DNA of 64,000 nt from Candidatus Bipolaricaulota bacterium (lineage in GTDB: Bacteria; Bipolaricaulota; Bipolaricaulia; UBA7950; UBA9294). The notes under the pieces were generated by a model. The model was not told the origin of the DNA. It worked only from the letters and a program-made list of their open reading frames with translations, and did not search any database. The stretch's first letter is position 1, and each line of letters opens with the position of its first letter. The stretch lies in assembly GCA_028277345.1 (NCBI GenBank), contig JANQGM010000040.1, forward strand, positions 62,001 through 126,000, written 5' to 3'. Shown here in pieces: positions 48,710 to 58,472 of this stretch. Position numbers and translations under genes: made by a program.

Positions 48710-50590
48710 TCATTTAGACTGCAAACGCATAGTCCCCGCTTCGAACAAGGTCAAGCAGGCCGTCGCGACGTCCGCATCATAAAGCGTCCCCCGTCCACGC
48801 CGAATGACATCGAGTCCCACTTCAAGCCCCAATGCAGCTCGATAGGGGCGGTGAGCGGCCATCGCTTCCACCGTGTCCGCGACAGCCAGAATCTGGGCGA
48901 CTTTCAAGATCGCCTCACCGCGAAGTCCGTTGGGATAGCCGCTGCCATCCAGTTTTTCGTGATGCTGTAGCACGATTTCCGCAATCGGCCAAGGAAACGG
49001 GATTCCACGAAGAATGCGATACGCATTCTCCGAATGTCCCTTGATCATTTCCCACTCCACATCACTGAGCTTCGTCGGCTTGGCCAAGATTTCCGCAGGA
49101 ATGCTGATCTTTCCAATATCATGAAGCAGACCGGCGACCCGTGCGGCATGAACATCGTTGCGCGATAGCTCAAGCTTCTTGGCAATCGCCGCCGACAAGC
49201 TGGCCACGTTTTCCTGATGCCCCGCCGTGTACGGGTCGCGCGCTTCAACTGTCTGTGCAAAGGCGGCGATCGTACCCTCCAGAATCTCTCCCAAGCGGCG
49301 TTTGCTCGCTCGAAGCTGTTGGGTTCTCGATATGACGCGCTCTTCCAACTCCTGCTGGGTTTGCCGTAGCTTCGCTTCAATGCGCTTCTGTTCGGTGATA
49401 TCCATCGATGTGCCGACCGTTCCGATAACCTCGCTATCGACGATGACAGGCGCAACCGTGGTCATGAATGTTCTCGTCTCATCCGGCATGGGAATCTCGT
49501 AGACGCGGTGGATCGATTCGCCATTGAGAACCATTCGATGCTCCTCGCGCCACTGCTGCTTGAGCGCTTCGGGAGCACCCGTCGCCTCCACGCTCTCTCC
49601 GATTACATCGCCGACAACGGAACGGCTCAATGCGCTTTGCATCGTATACCGCATCTGCACATCCATCGCGAAGAAGTCAACCGGCATGTTGTGCATGAGC
49701 GTTCGTAGATAGGCTTCGTTCTCTCGAAGCGTTTGTTCGGCCGCCTTCCGCTCGGTGACATCCATCGCCGTTCCGATGGTGCCAACCACCTTTCCATCAA
49801 CGAGAATCGGTGATATTCGAGCCACGAAATCGCGATCGTGCCCATCCACTGGGAAGACGTACTCTTGTTCGACGATTTCCCCCTGCATCACCCGTTCATT
49901 GTCCGACAGCCACGCATCAAGAAGCTCCTTCGAAATCGGAAGATCGGTGATCCTTGTTCCTCTTCGATCACCGATCGAACGTCGGCTTCGCCCATTTTGA
50001 ATCGTATAGCGAAAATCGGCGTCCGTGGCCCAAAGCTCCGCGGGGACGTTCTCGATGGCGGCATGCAATTCGGCGGTTCTATCCTGGACGCGTCTCTCAA
50101 GATCCTCATGCAGTTGGCGAAGCTCCTGCTCCGCCGTTTTTGTTGCGGTAATATCGCGAAACATGACCCAGTACTCGGCGACAGTATCTCCGCTCGGCAC
50201 GCGACTTGCTTCGTTGAAAAACCAGACATCACGACCATCTCGGAGACGCTCGCGAGTTTCGGTTCCGTCTTCGCGATAGCCGTTCTCGATCCAATGACGA
50301 ACCGTGTCTCGGGCTGCTGGGTTGTTCTTCCCCCATACCTCGGAAAGGGGAGCGCCCACAAGATCATCAAGATGCATGTGGAGCAATCGGCCGGCTGCGG
50401 GGTTGGCTGCGACAATCTCTGTGTGGCTCAATACCCACGCGATCTGCTCATCGATCGGCAAGTGCGTTGGGAGAGGAGGGTCGATTCGGTAATGGAGGAT
50501 CCCCGAAGTCATAGCACTGAACCAAGGCTCCCATCCAGACTGGTTAATCCGGTTTCGTTCCCGATCCTGAGCTTGGCAGCGTGGTCCCAT
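48710..50590 (-). CDS. PAS-domain HD-GYP phosphodiesterase (putative c-di-GMP hydrolase)
   Basis: Three PAS modules; HDIGKISIPAEILAKPTKLSDVEWEMIKGHSE...HHEKLDGSGYPNGLRGE. Confidence 0.92.
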   Translation of the reverse strand: MGPRCQAQDRERNRINQSGWEPWFSAMTSGILHYRIDPPLPTHLPIDEQIAWVLSHTEIVAANPAAGRLLHMHLDDLVGAPLSEVWGKNNPAARDTVRHWIENGYREDGTETRERLRDGRDVWFFNEASRVPSGDTVAEYWVMFRDITATKTAEQELRQLHEDLERRVQDRTAELHAAIENVPAELWATDADFRYTIQNGRSRRSIGDRRGTRITDLPISKELLDAWLSDNERVMQGEIVEQEYVFPVDGHDRDFVARISPILVDGKVVGTIGTAMDVTERKAAEQTLRENEAYLRTLMHNMPVDFFAMDVQMRYTMQSALSRSVVGDVIGESVEATGAPEALKQQWREEHRMVLNGESIHRVYEIPMPDETRTFMTTVAPVIVDSEVIGTVGTSMDITEQKRIEAKLRQTQQELEERVISRTQQLRASKRRLGEILEGTIAAFAQTVEARDPYTAGHQENVASLSAAIAKKLELSRNDVHAARVAGLLHDIGKISIPAEILAKPTKLSDVEWEMIKGHSENAYRILRGIPFPWPIAEIVLQHHEKLDGSGYPNGLRGEAILKVAQILAVADTVEAMAAHRPYRAALGLEVGLDVIRRGRGTLYDADVATACLTLFEAGTMRLQSK

Positions 50591-50710
50591 GCGGCACCTC
50601 CACCCGCAGTTTAGTGCTGAATCTAGGAGAACGATGAGCCATCTGTGGGATATTGATGAGACGGTTGCCCAGGCCAGAAGGCGTGGAACACTGCAATCAC
50701 ACGCGGCTGG

Positions 50711-51169
50711 TCAAATCTTGAACCACCCTCGAAAAACCGTGGTAAGCGAAGACAGGTCCTGGGAAGACAGTTGGTTTCCGAAAGGAGCCATCCGGATTGA
50801 GATCGTCTGTCCGTTTCCCCAGGGCCACCAGGCGCAACACAGAAAGGCCGGTTTTTCCGGGTCGGAAAGCAGGAGCAATTGCCCGGACATCAGTCCGCCC
50901 AACTGCTGCGCGACCGCACGAACGACTTCCGGCGCTTCCGGAAGTGTGTTGGAACTCCAGCGGCACACCAAGTACCGCTCAAGAATCTCCAACACCTCAT
51001 CCTTGCGCTCAATGGAACACTCGGCGAGCGCAGTCTGAAAACGAGGATCCCATTTCCATTGAAGAAGCGGACGTAGTTTCTTGGCAACATCGATGATTTC
51101 ACTTTCGAGCATCGTCCGAATCTCACTTCCCATTCTCTCTCCAATCTCCGAGCCGTCTGGAGATGCCAT
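50711..51169 (-). CDS. Hypothetical protein within the signalling cluster
   Basis: Intact 152-aa ORF in operonic position between two HD-GYP genes; no family recognised. Confidence 0.6.
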   Translation of the reverse strand: MASPDGSEIGERMGSEIRTMLESEIIDVAKKLRPLLQWKWDPRFQTALAECSIERKDEVLEILERYLVCRWSSNTLPEAPEVVRAVAQQLGGLMSGQLLLLSDPEKPAFLCCAWWPWGNGQTISIRMAPFGNQLSSQDLSSLTTVFRGWFKI

Positions 51170-51205
51170 GAACTCTGGACAGCCTTGATTTTCGTTCCAA
51201 CTAGA

Positions 51206-52285
51206 TTAATCGGAGTATTCACTCCTTTTCAAGAGGATTGCGTCCAATTGGCGCAGAAAGGCATCAACAACATCCGAATCGAAATGGCTTCCTCGACCCT
51301 CCTCAATGATTTCCAGTGACTTCTCCACGCTAAAGGGCTCTTTGTAAGGACGCCGGCTGGTCAATGCGTCAAAGACATCGGCGATCGCTGAGATCCTCCC
51401 TTCGATCGGAATGGCGTCGCCCGCCAATCCATGGGGATATCCGGAGCCGTCCCACTTCTCGTGATGCGACAGGGCAATGATTTCCCCGGTCCGCAGAAGT
51501 TCGGAGTTGGAGTCTGAGAGAATCCGTCCGCCGATGGTGGTATGGGTTTTCATGATTTCCCACTCCGCGCTATCCAGCTTGCCCGGCTTGAGGAGGATTT
51601 TGTCCGGAATCCCCAGCTTCCCGACATCATGCATCGGGCTGGCATAGAGGATGAGCTCGCAGTGCCCTGGAGGAAGTTCCAACTCACAGGCAACGAGGCG
51701 TGCGAAGTGGCTCATTCGATGAATATGATTGGCCGTATCTTCGTCCTTGTACTCAGCCGCCACGGCCAGCCGCTGGATGGTCTCAACGTGCGCCGCGTGG
51801 GCGTTTCGTTGCGCCTGAGACATGGCCTGCAGGGCTTCGCGCAGGGAGGCCGTCCTGCGCTCCACCGTCTCTTCGAGCTCCGCACGGTGCCGCTTGAGCG
51901 CCTTCTGCGCCTGTTGCATCTTCAGCAACGCCTTGACACGCACTTCGATTTCCAACCGATCGACCGGCTTGGCAACGAAGTCATTGGCTCCCGCTTCGAC
52001 CGCTCGAAGTCGCTGTTCCTTCCCAGACAAGCTGGTCACCATGCAGACGGGAAGATCCGACACCTTCTCATGGGCGCGGATTTGTCGCACCACCTCGAAC
52101 CCATCCATCCCCGGCATCATGAGATCGCAAAGCACGAGGTCGATATCCAACCCGAGCTTCGCCACGGCCTCGAACCCATCCTCGGCGAGCTCCACACGAT
52201 AGCCAAGTCCCGTGAGGATGGCTTCCATCAACTCGCGATTCACCCTTTCGTCATCGACAACCAGGATTCTCTCCGGAGTATTCAA
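51206..52285 (-). CDS. Response regulator with HD-GYP output domain
   Basis: ILVVDDERVNRELM...LVLCDLMMPGMDGFEVV; MHDVGKLGIPDKILLKPGKL...HHEKWDGSGYPHGLAGD. Confidence 0.95.
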   Translation of the reverse strand: MNTPERILVVDDERVNRELMEAILTGLGYRVELAEDGFEAVAKLGLDIDLVLCDLMMPGMDGFEVVRQIRAHEKVSDLPVCMVTSLSGKEQRLRAVEAGANDFVAKPVDRLEIEVRVKALLKMQQAQKALKRHRAELEETVERRTASLREALQAMSQAQRNAHAAHVETIQRLAVAAEYKDEDTANHIHRMSHFARLVACELELPPGHCELILYASPMHDVGKLGIPDKILLKPGKLDSAEWEIMKTHTTIGGRILSDSNSELLRTGEIIALSHHEKWDGSGYPHGLAGDAIPIEGRISAIADVFDALTSRRPYKEPFSVEKSLEIIEEGRGSHFDSDVVDAFLRQLDAILLKRSEYSD

Positions 52286-52297
52286 CCGCTCCCCTTT

Positions 52298-52660
52298 CTA
52301 TTTGATCGCGCGCTTCACTTGCTCCACGAACCCCCGTGTATCGATGGGTTTTGTGATGAAAACATCGGCCCCCGCGGCCATGGCCTGCTCGCGATCTTCT
52401 GTCATCGCATGCGAGGTTGTCACGAGGATGGGAATGTGGCGTGTCTCTCCCCCCACCCTCAGCCGACGTACCGCTTCCAACCCATCCATTCCCGGCAGAC
52501 CGATATCCATCACGATCACATCGGGCGACGCAGTCTGAGCCAATTCCAGGCCCTCCTCAGCCGTGAACGCCTGAAGCACCTCGAACCCGGCGACGTCCAG
52601 GAGATCGGTCGCAAGTTGCATGTTCATCCGATTGTCCTCGATAATGAGCGCCGTAGGCAC
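52298..52660 (-). CDS. Single-domain response regulator (CheY-like)
   Basis: VPTALIIEDNRMNMQLATDLL...VIVMDIGLPGMDGLEAVRRL...ADVFITKPID; GTG start with an AGGAGG upstream. Confidence 0.93.
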   Translation of the reverse strand: MPTALIIEDNRMNMQLATDLLDVAGFEVLQAFTAEEGLELAQTASPDVIVMDIGLPGMDGLEAVRRLRVGGETRHIPILVTTSHAMTEDREQAMAAGADVFITKPIDTRGFVEQVKRAIK

Positions 52661-52670
52661 AAGATCCTCC

Positions 52671-55600
52671 TTAGGACATCGAAGCACCGAGCGGTAACCG
52701 GACCGCGAACGTACTCCCCTTGTCCTCGCCCTCGGAAACCACCTCGATGCGCCCGCCATGGAGCTCCACAAGCCGCTTGGTCAACGCCAATCCCAGCCCG
52801 GTTCCTTGGTGAGATCGAGCATAACTGGAGTCCAACTGCTCGAACTCTTCGAAGACAAGATTCACTTCCTCCGGTCGAATGCCGATGCCCGTATCGGTGA
52901 CGCGGATGACCACGTCGTCTCCGTCCACATCCGCTTCGATGTTGACGGTTCCCCCATCTGGCGTGAACTTGACGGCATTGGAAAGGAGATTGAACAGAAT
53001 TTGCTTCAGTTTCCGCTCATCCGCCCGAACCATTAGATCGTTCGCTTGCGGTGAGACCTGCGTTTGGAGCTTGATGTTGTGCCGCATCGCCTTCTCCTGC
53101 ACGAAGATGAGGCTTTCGAAGATCCAACGGGAGACATTGACATCCTCCAACTCAAGCGACATCTTGCCCGCTTCGATCTTGGACAGATCAAGGATGTCAT
53201 TGATCAGATCGAGCAAGTGTCGGCCGGATGCAAGGATATTTCCGATGTATTGCGCCTGCTTTTCATTCAGATCACCGAAGGTCTCGTCTTCCAGAATTTC
53301 CGAGAACCCGATGACAGCGTTGAGCGGTGTGCGCAATTCGTGGCTCATGTTGGCCAGAAATTCCGATTTGGCTTGGCTGGCCGCTTGGGCATCACGCGTT
53401 GCCTGCTCCAATTCCCAATCCGCATATTTGCGTGTCGTAATGTCCTCTTTCACGGCCACGAAGTGCGTGATGCTTCCGTTTTCATCGCGGATCGGAGAGA
53501 TCGAGGCCAACTCCCAGAAGAGTTCACCCGATTTCTTTTGATTGCACAGCTCGCCTCTCCATTCCTGGCCGGACAGAATGGTGTTCCACAAATCGCGGTA
53601 GAAAGACGATGCATGATCTCCCGCCTTTAAGATACGGGGATTGCGGCCGAGCACTTCGTCTTCCGCGTAGCCGGTGAGACGACAGAATTTGGGATTGACG
53701 TATTCGATATTGCCGTTGATATCCGTAATGACGACCGACACCGGACTGTCTTCGATCGCTTGAGACAGCTTGCGCAACCGAGCTTCTGCCGCCTTTTGCT
53801 CCGTCAAATCGGCAATGAGATCGGCGATGTAGGCCGGACGGCCGTTCTCGTCACTGATGAGGAACAGATTTTCCTTCGTTGTTCGAGCCGTGCCGTCCCG
53901 TGCCATCAATCGAAGCTCGCCTTGCCATCGGCCTTCCGACATCAGCGTAGGGAGTACCGTTGAACGAAAAACCTGCTGGGATCGTTCGTCGTAGTACTCT
54001 CTCCAGTCCTTTCCGATCACAGCCTCGACATTCGGTTCACCGATAAAGGAGAGCAAGGTGGGGTTGATGTACTCGATGACGCCGTCCAGGGTCGAAATTC
54101 CGATACCGAGACCGGAGGCATCCGCCATCATGCGGAACCGGCGGGCGTCTTTCGCCGCACGTTCCGCGATCGCCTTCGCCTCCGCCAACTCCATCTCCGC
54201 ATGCTTTCGATCGGTGATGTCCATCGAGTTGGCGATCGACGCGATAATCTCGTTACCGACGCGAACCGGAGCCAGCTGTGTCAGATAGGTTCGGCGCTTT
54301 CCCTCAGCCGTTTGCAGCTCACTCTCTACACGGAAGCTCTCGCCGGACAAGGCACGCCGATGCTGCTCCTTCCACTCTTCTCTCTGTGCCTCGGGAACAT
54401 CCACCTCGTCGATCGTCCGGCCCACGACCTCTCCCATGGCTGCCCGGCTCGACGGGCTCTGCATGGTGTACCGATATTGGCGATCGACGGAGAAAAAGTC
54501 GATGGGCATGTTGTCGATAATGGTTTGGAGAAAGGCTTCTCGTTCTCGAATTGCTGCATCCGCTTCTCTGCGCTTTGTGATGTCGATATCCAACCCTACT
54601 GTCGAAATCGGGGTCCCCTGAGAATCTCGGAGGATACGCGCCCGCGACTCGATGAACCGTATCTCGCCATTCGGGCGCACGATCCGGTATTCGTAACCTA
54701 ACGAATCCGTGTTGGATTCCATGGCCGTTCGTGCGACAGCCTCGATCCGAGCCAGATCTTCGGGATGAATCATTTGTTTCCACGACGCGTACGTGCCGTC
54801 GAATTCACCCTCCTTGAGCCCAACGATTTTATACCAGCGCTGGTCGTGTTCTACCGTGTTCGTCAAGATGTCGTAGCGGAAGGACGCGGCGTTGGCCGCC
54901 TCAACAGCCGTTTGTAGTGCAACTGTACGCTCATCAACGAGCTCCGCAAGATGCGCGCGATGACGTTCCAGTTCCATCTCAACGTGTTTCTGATCGGTGA
55001 TGTCAGCGACAGTTCCCAAGCATTGGAGTGGTCTTCCATCCTCCGAGAAATCGATCCGAGCACGCTCACGAACCCACTTGATGTCCCTGCCCGCCAGGAT
55101 TCGGTGTTCGATATCGTAGGGCAGCCCCTCCAATGCCTGCGACCACGCCGCCTGAACGATCTCCCGATCGTCTGATGGGAGCCTCTCCAAGAATGCATCA
55201 TAGGTCGGTTGATAGGTTGTCCGGTCCACCTCGAAGATGCGGTAAACCTCGTCCGACCAACGCAGTTCCGAACGCTCGAAATCGAAATTCCAGTGCCCGA
55301 GGTGAGCGATTGCTTGGGCTTCCATGAGCCGTTCTTCCGATTCTCGAAGCGCGAGCTCCGCTTCGACCTGTTCGGTGACGTCGCGTACCGCCACCATAAC
55401 CACGAGCCGGTTTGAGACTTCGGTGGAACTGAGGCTGATTTCCACCCGGAACTCGGTCTTGTCTTTTCTCACCGCCCAGAGCTCGGGGCCCTCTCCCATC
55501 TGTCTCGGAAACGGCTCCCGCCGGTAAGCCTCGCACAGCGATGGATGGCGAGAAAACCTCTCCGGAATCAATACCTCAATTTCTCGTCCATTCAACTCAT

Positions 55601-57851
55601 CACGATGATACCCAAACATCTTCTCAGCGCGCTTGTTCACCAGCAGGATGCGTCCGCGATCATCCAGGATGATCATGGCATCGGCTGCCGATTCCAGCAG
55701 TCCACGGAAGCGCGCTTCGCTCTCGGCCAACGACCGCTGCGATTCCTTGATCTCCGTGATGTCCTGCCCGGAACTTAAAACTCCCGTCGGGGTTCCCTTT
55801 TCATCGCGGAGAACCGTGTTGTGCCAGAAGATACAACGTCGCTCTCCCGATGCTGTGAGGATCTCGTTTTCAACGTATTCGGCAGGCTCAGTTTTCCCGG
55901 ATAGCAGATCCCGGAACCCCGCCCGGATTCGTTCTCGATCATCCTCCGGCACGCAGCACGCGACCCAATCGACGCCAATGATTTCATCTTCCGGGCGCCC
56001 CAAGACGGTGACGCCCATTGTGTTGATCAACTCGACCCTGCCTTCAACATCAAGAACGACGAAGATCACACCGGCAATGTCCAGGTACTGTTGCGCACGA
56101 TCCCGTTCGGCTTGCAGCGCTGCCTCGGCCCGTTTGAAGGAAGTGATGTTTGCATTCGAGCCCCGGTACCCAATGAACGTCCCCTCAGCATCGAATATCG
56201 GCGAACCCGAACTCAATAAGCAAACGGTCCGTCCTCCCTTCTCGCAAGTCCAGGTCTCCATCCCTGCGAACGGCGCTTGTCCAGCCGCGATTTTCTGCCA
56301 GATCTCCTTCATACGAGTTGCTTCGTTCTGCGGCATATGCTCAAAAACCATAATGCCCAGCAGTTCTTCTGGCTCATAGCCCAGCACATCCCGTACCTCT
56401 TCGGAGACGAAGGTATAGCGCCCCTCCGCGTCAACTTCCCATACCCAGTCTCCTGCACTGCGCATCACATCTCGAAGCCGTTGCTCGCTTTCAGCCAATT
56501 CGCGTTCAGCCCGTTTCTGCCGCGTTCGATCGGCCATCGCCAAGATCCAGAATCGGGATCGTCTGCCCGCCGTTCGGCCCATCGACAAGGTAAGCTCCAC
56601 CCAAACGATCGTTCCATTCCTGTGGCGGCATCGTAGCTCGCTCACGCTCCGCTCTTGCTTCCCTTCCTGTAGGCGATGCATCTGCGTCCGCAGACTTTCC
56701 AAATCGTGGTCGTGAATGATTTCATCCAGGTTCCGCCCGACGAGTTCGTCCGTGTCGTAACCAAGAATATCGGCGAAAGGTCCGTTCACGTGTGTCATGC
56801 GATGACGATCGATGTCCGCAGCTGCCAGGCCGACGGCCGCGAAGTCGAAGAAGGCCTCTGAACGCGTTTCGGATTCAACAAGCCGCTTGTTCAAGGCGCG
56901 CTGCCTGATCCTGGATGCCACGAGCAACAGAAAGGCGATGCCCGCTGCGCCAACCGACAGAACGATTGCCCACCACCATCCCTGCGAATCCCCTATGCGA
57001 GCGAAATCTTCTCCCAAGAGATGGGTGGATAGGCTCGTGTAGTAGACGGAAGACACATCAGCCTTCATCTCGCGAATCGCACGATCGAGAGCGTCGGCGA
57101 TCTCCGCGCCATCGGCCGATCCCAGTGGATAGGCGAATCGCAGTTCGATGGGATCAAAGAGGATCGAGGTTGCATGGAGGCCATAAGCATCTGCACGAAG
57201 GAGTCCGAAGAAACGGTTTACCACGCCCGCTTCAGCGCGACCGTCGTGAATCGCTTCGAAAACAGACTCATAGTCGTCGACCTCAACGAAGTCGCTCCTC
57301 ACATTAAATCGATCAAGCAGCGGCATGATCCCCTCGTCTCCATCGGTGTGAAGACTCCCCCGCATGACGGCGATTCGGTGCCCTTCCAAGTCGGGCAACC
57401 CCATGATCTCCGTAGGAGGCTGAATATAGATAGCGCCCCAGTTGGTGAAGAGCGTCTCCTGGCTAAATCCGTAAACTTGGGCGCGCGCCTCGGAATAGGC
57501 GACATCAGGCAACAGGTCGATCTCTCCAGCGGCCAGGCGATCGAGATTCTCGATCCACGTTCCCCGAATGTACTGCAGTTGCCAGCCTTCAGCCTCAGCG
57601 ATAACGGCGAGCAACTCCGGAAAGAACCCGTCTTCTTCTCCCGATGCATTGGTGAAGAGCTCGGGGGCATTTTCATAGAAACCAACCCGCACCACTTGCG
57701 CGCTCCCACTGAAGGCCAGAAGACCAAGCAGAAACATCCACACCGTCAATGAAGGGGCGAGACCACACCCATGACGCGCCCTTCGGGATGCTCGTTGATG
57801 GGTGTCGCGCATTCCAGCCTCCGTGTCTCCATGGATTCGGCAGAACTCCAT
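52671..57851 (-). CDS. Sensor histidine kinase: SBP_bac_3 sensor + TM + ~9 PAS domains + HisKA + HATPase
   Basis: N-term VVRVGFYENAPELFTNASGEEDGFFPELLAVIAEAEG (ABC-type SBP family 3), TM WWWAIVLSVGAAGIAFLLLVA, repeated PAS units, SEFLANMSHELRTPLNAVIGFSEIL, GTGLGLALTKRLVELHGG. Confidence 0.95.
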   Translation of the reverse strand: MEFCRIHGDTEAGMRDTHQRASRRARHGCGLAPSLTVWMFLLGLLAFSGSAQVVRVGFYENAPELFTNASGEEDGFFPELLAVIAEAEGWQLQYIRGTWIENLDRLAAGEIDLLPDVAYSEARAQVYGFSQETLFTNWGAIYIQPPTEIMGLPDLEGHRIAVMRGSLHTDGDEGIMPLLDRFNVRSDFVEVDDYESVFEAIHDGRAEAGVVNRFFGLLRADAYGLHATSILFDPIELRFAYPLGSADGAEIADALDRAIREMKADVSSVYYTSLSTHLLGEDFARIGDSQGWWWAIVLSVGAAGIAFLLLVASRIRQRALNKRLVESETRSEAFFDFAAVGLAAADIDRHRMTHVNGPFADILGYDTDELVGRNLDEIIHDHDLESLRTQMHRLQEGKQERSVSELRCRHRNGTIVWVELTLSMGRTAGRRSRFWILAMADRTRQKRAERELAESEQRLRDVMRSAGDWVWEVDAEGRYTFVSEEVRDVLGYEPEELLGIMVFEHMPQNEATRMKEIWQKIAAGQAPFAGMETWTCEKGGRTVCLLSSGSPIFDAEGTFIGYRGSNANITSFKRAEAALQAERDRAQQYLDIAGVIFVVLDVEGRVELINTMGVTVLGRPEDEIIGVDWVACCVPEDDRERIRAGFRDLLSGKTEPAEYVENEILTASGERRCIFWHNTVLRDEKGTPTGVLSSGQDITEIKESQRSLAESEARFRGLLESAADAMIILDDRGRILLVNKRAEKMFGYHRDELNGREIEVLIPERFSRHPSLCEAYRREPFPRQMGEGPELWAVRKDKTEFRVEISLSSTEVSNRLVVMVAVRDVTEQVEAELALRESEERLMEAQAIAHLGHWNFDFERSELRWSDEVYRIFEVDRTTYQPTYDAFLERLPSDDREIVQAAWSQALEGLPYDIEHRILAGRDIKWVRERARIDFSEDGRPLQCLGTVADITDQKHVEMELERHRAHLAELVDERTVALQTAVEAANAASFRYDILTNTVEHDQRWYKIVGLKEGEFDGTYASWKQMIHPEDLARIEAVARTAMESNTDSLGYEYRIVRPNGEIRFIESRARILRDSQGTPISTVGLDIDITKRREADAAIREREAFLQTIIDNMPIDFFSVDRQYRYTMQSPSSRAAMGEVVGRTIDEVDVPEAQREEWKEQHRRALSGESFRVESELQTAEGKRRTYLTQLAPVRVGNEIIASIANSMDITDRKHAEMELAEAKAIAERAAKDARRFRMMADASGLGIGISTLDGVIEYINPTLLSFIGEPNVEAVIGKDWREYYDERSQQVFRSTVLPTLMSEGRWQGELRLMARDGTARTTKENLFLISDENGRPAYIADLIADLTEQKAAEARLRKLSQAIEDSPVSVVITDINGNIEYVNPKFCRLTGYAEDEVLGRNPRILKAGDHASSFYRDLWNTILSGQEWRGELCNQKKSGELFWELASISPIRDENGSITHFVAVKEDITTRKYADWELEQATRDAQAASQAKSEFLANMSHELRTPLNAVIGFSEILEDETFGDLNEKQAQYIGNILASGRHLLDLINDILDLSKIEAGKMSLELEDVNVSRWIFESLIFVQEKAMRHNIKLQTQVSPQANDLMVRADERKLKQILFNLLSNAVKFTPDGGTVNIEADVDGDDVVIRVTDTGIGIRPEEVNLVFEEFEQLDSSYARSHQGTGLGLALTKRLVELHGGRIEVVSEGEDKGSTFAVRLPLGASMS

Positions 57852-57908
57852 ACAACAGACTACAGTAGACGTGCTGAAGGGGCAATCCTCACCGCTTCCG
57901 GTTGAGCG

Positions 57909-58439
57909 CTAGGAGTTTGGATCCGAATGCAGGTCGATCCAGAAGCGATCCACCTCGTGGCCGACGGGCTCGAAGAAGATGCGATTGTCGAAGACGCCGC
58001 CGCACGCGCGAATCACGCCTGCCGACGCCAGATTATCCGATGCGCAGGTGATGAGAATCCGCTCGATCTCTCTCTCGCGCGCCATCGTCATCGCATGCTT
58101 CAGCAGTTGAGTTCCATAGCCTTTGCGCCGTTCGGATGGGCGCACGGAATAGCCAACATGGCCTCCAAACTGCAATAGACTGTCGGTTAGCCAATGCCGA
58201 AGATTGAGGACGCCAAGTATGCGCTCGCCATCGAACAAAAACCGCGAGGATGACGGAACCCAACCATCCGGAAGTCCCTCTCCGCGCTCGTGCTTGGCGA
58301 ACTGCTCGACGGTGTCAGCGAACGACCCGTCGGCGGGACGAAAACATGCGGGAATCCTCTCCTCATTCGCCGCTGCAAATTCAGCGATGAAGTCCGCCAC
58401 CGCCCGCTCATGATCCGTGTGCAGCCGTTCGATTGCCAT
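57909..58439 (-). CDS. GNAT-family N-acetyltransferase
   Basis: HVGYSVRPSERRKGYGTQLLKHAMTMARE. Confidence 0.88.
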   Translation of the reverse strand: MAIERLHTDHERAVADFIAEFAAANEERIPACFRPADGSFADTVEQFAKHERGEGLPDGWVPSSSRFLFDGERILGVLNLRHWLTDSLLQFGGHVGYSVRPSERRKGYGTQLLKHAMTMAREREIERILITCASDNLASAGVIRACGGVFDNRIFFEPVGHEVDRFWIDLHSDPNS

Positions 58440-58472
58440 GTCAGTCCCTTCTAGCTCCCCCGCTCAAGTCGT

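Noticed and set aside
51542-52900. 452-aa plus-strand ORF
   Set aside because: Shadow ORF running across three minus-strand signalling genes; His/Arg-rich, no domain recognised.
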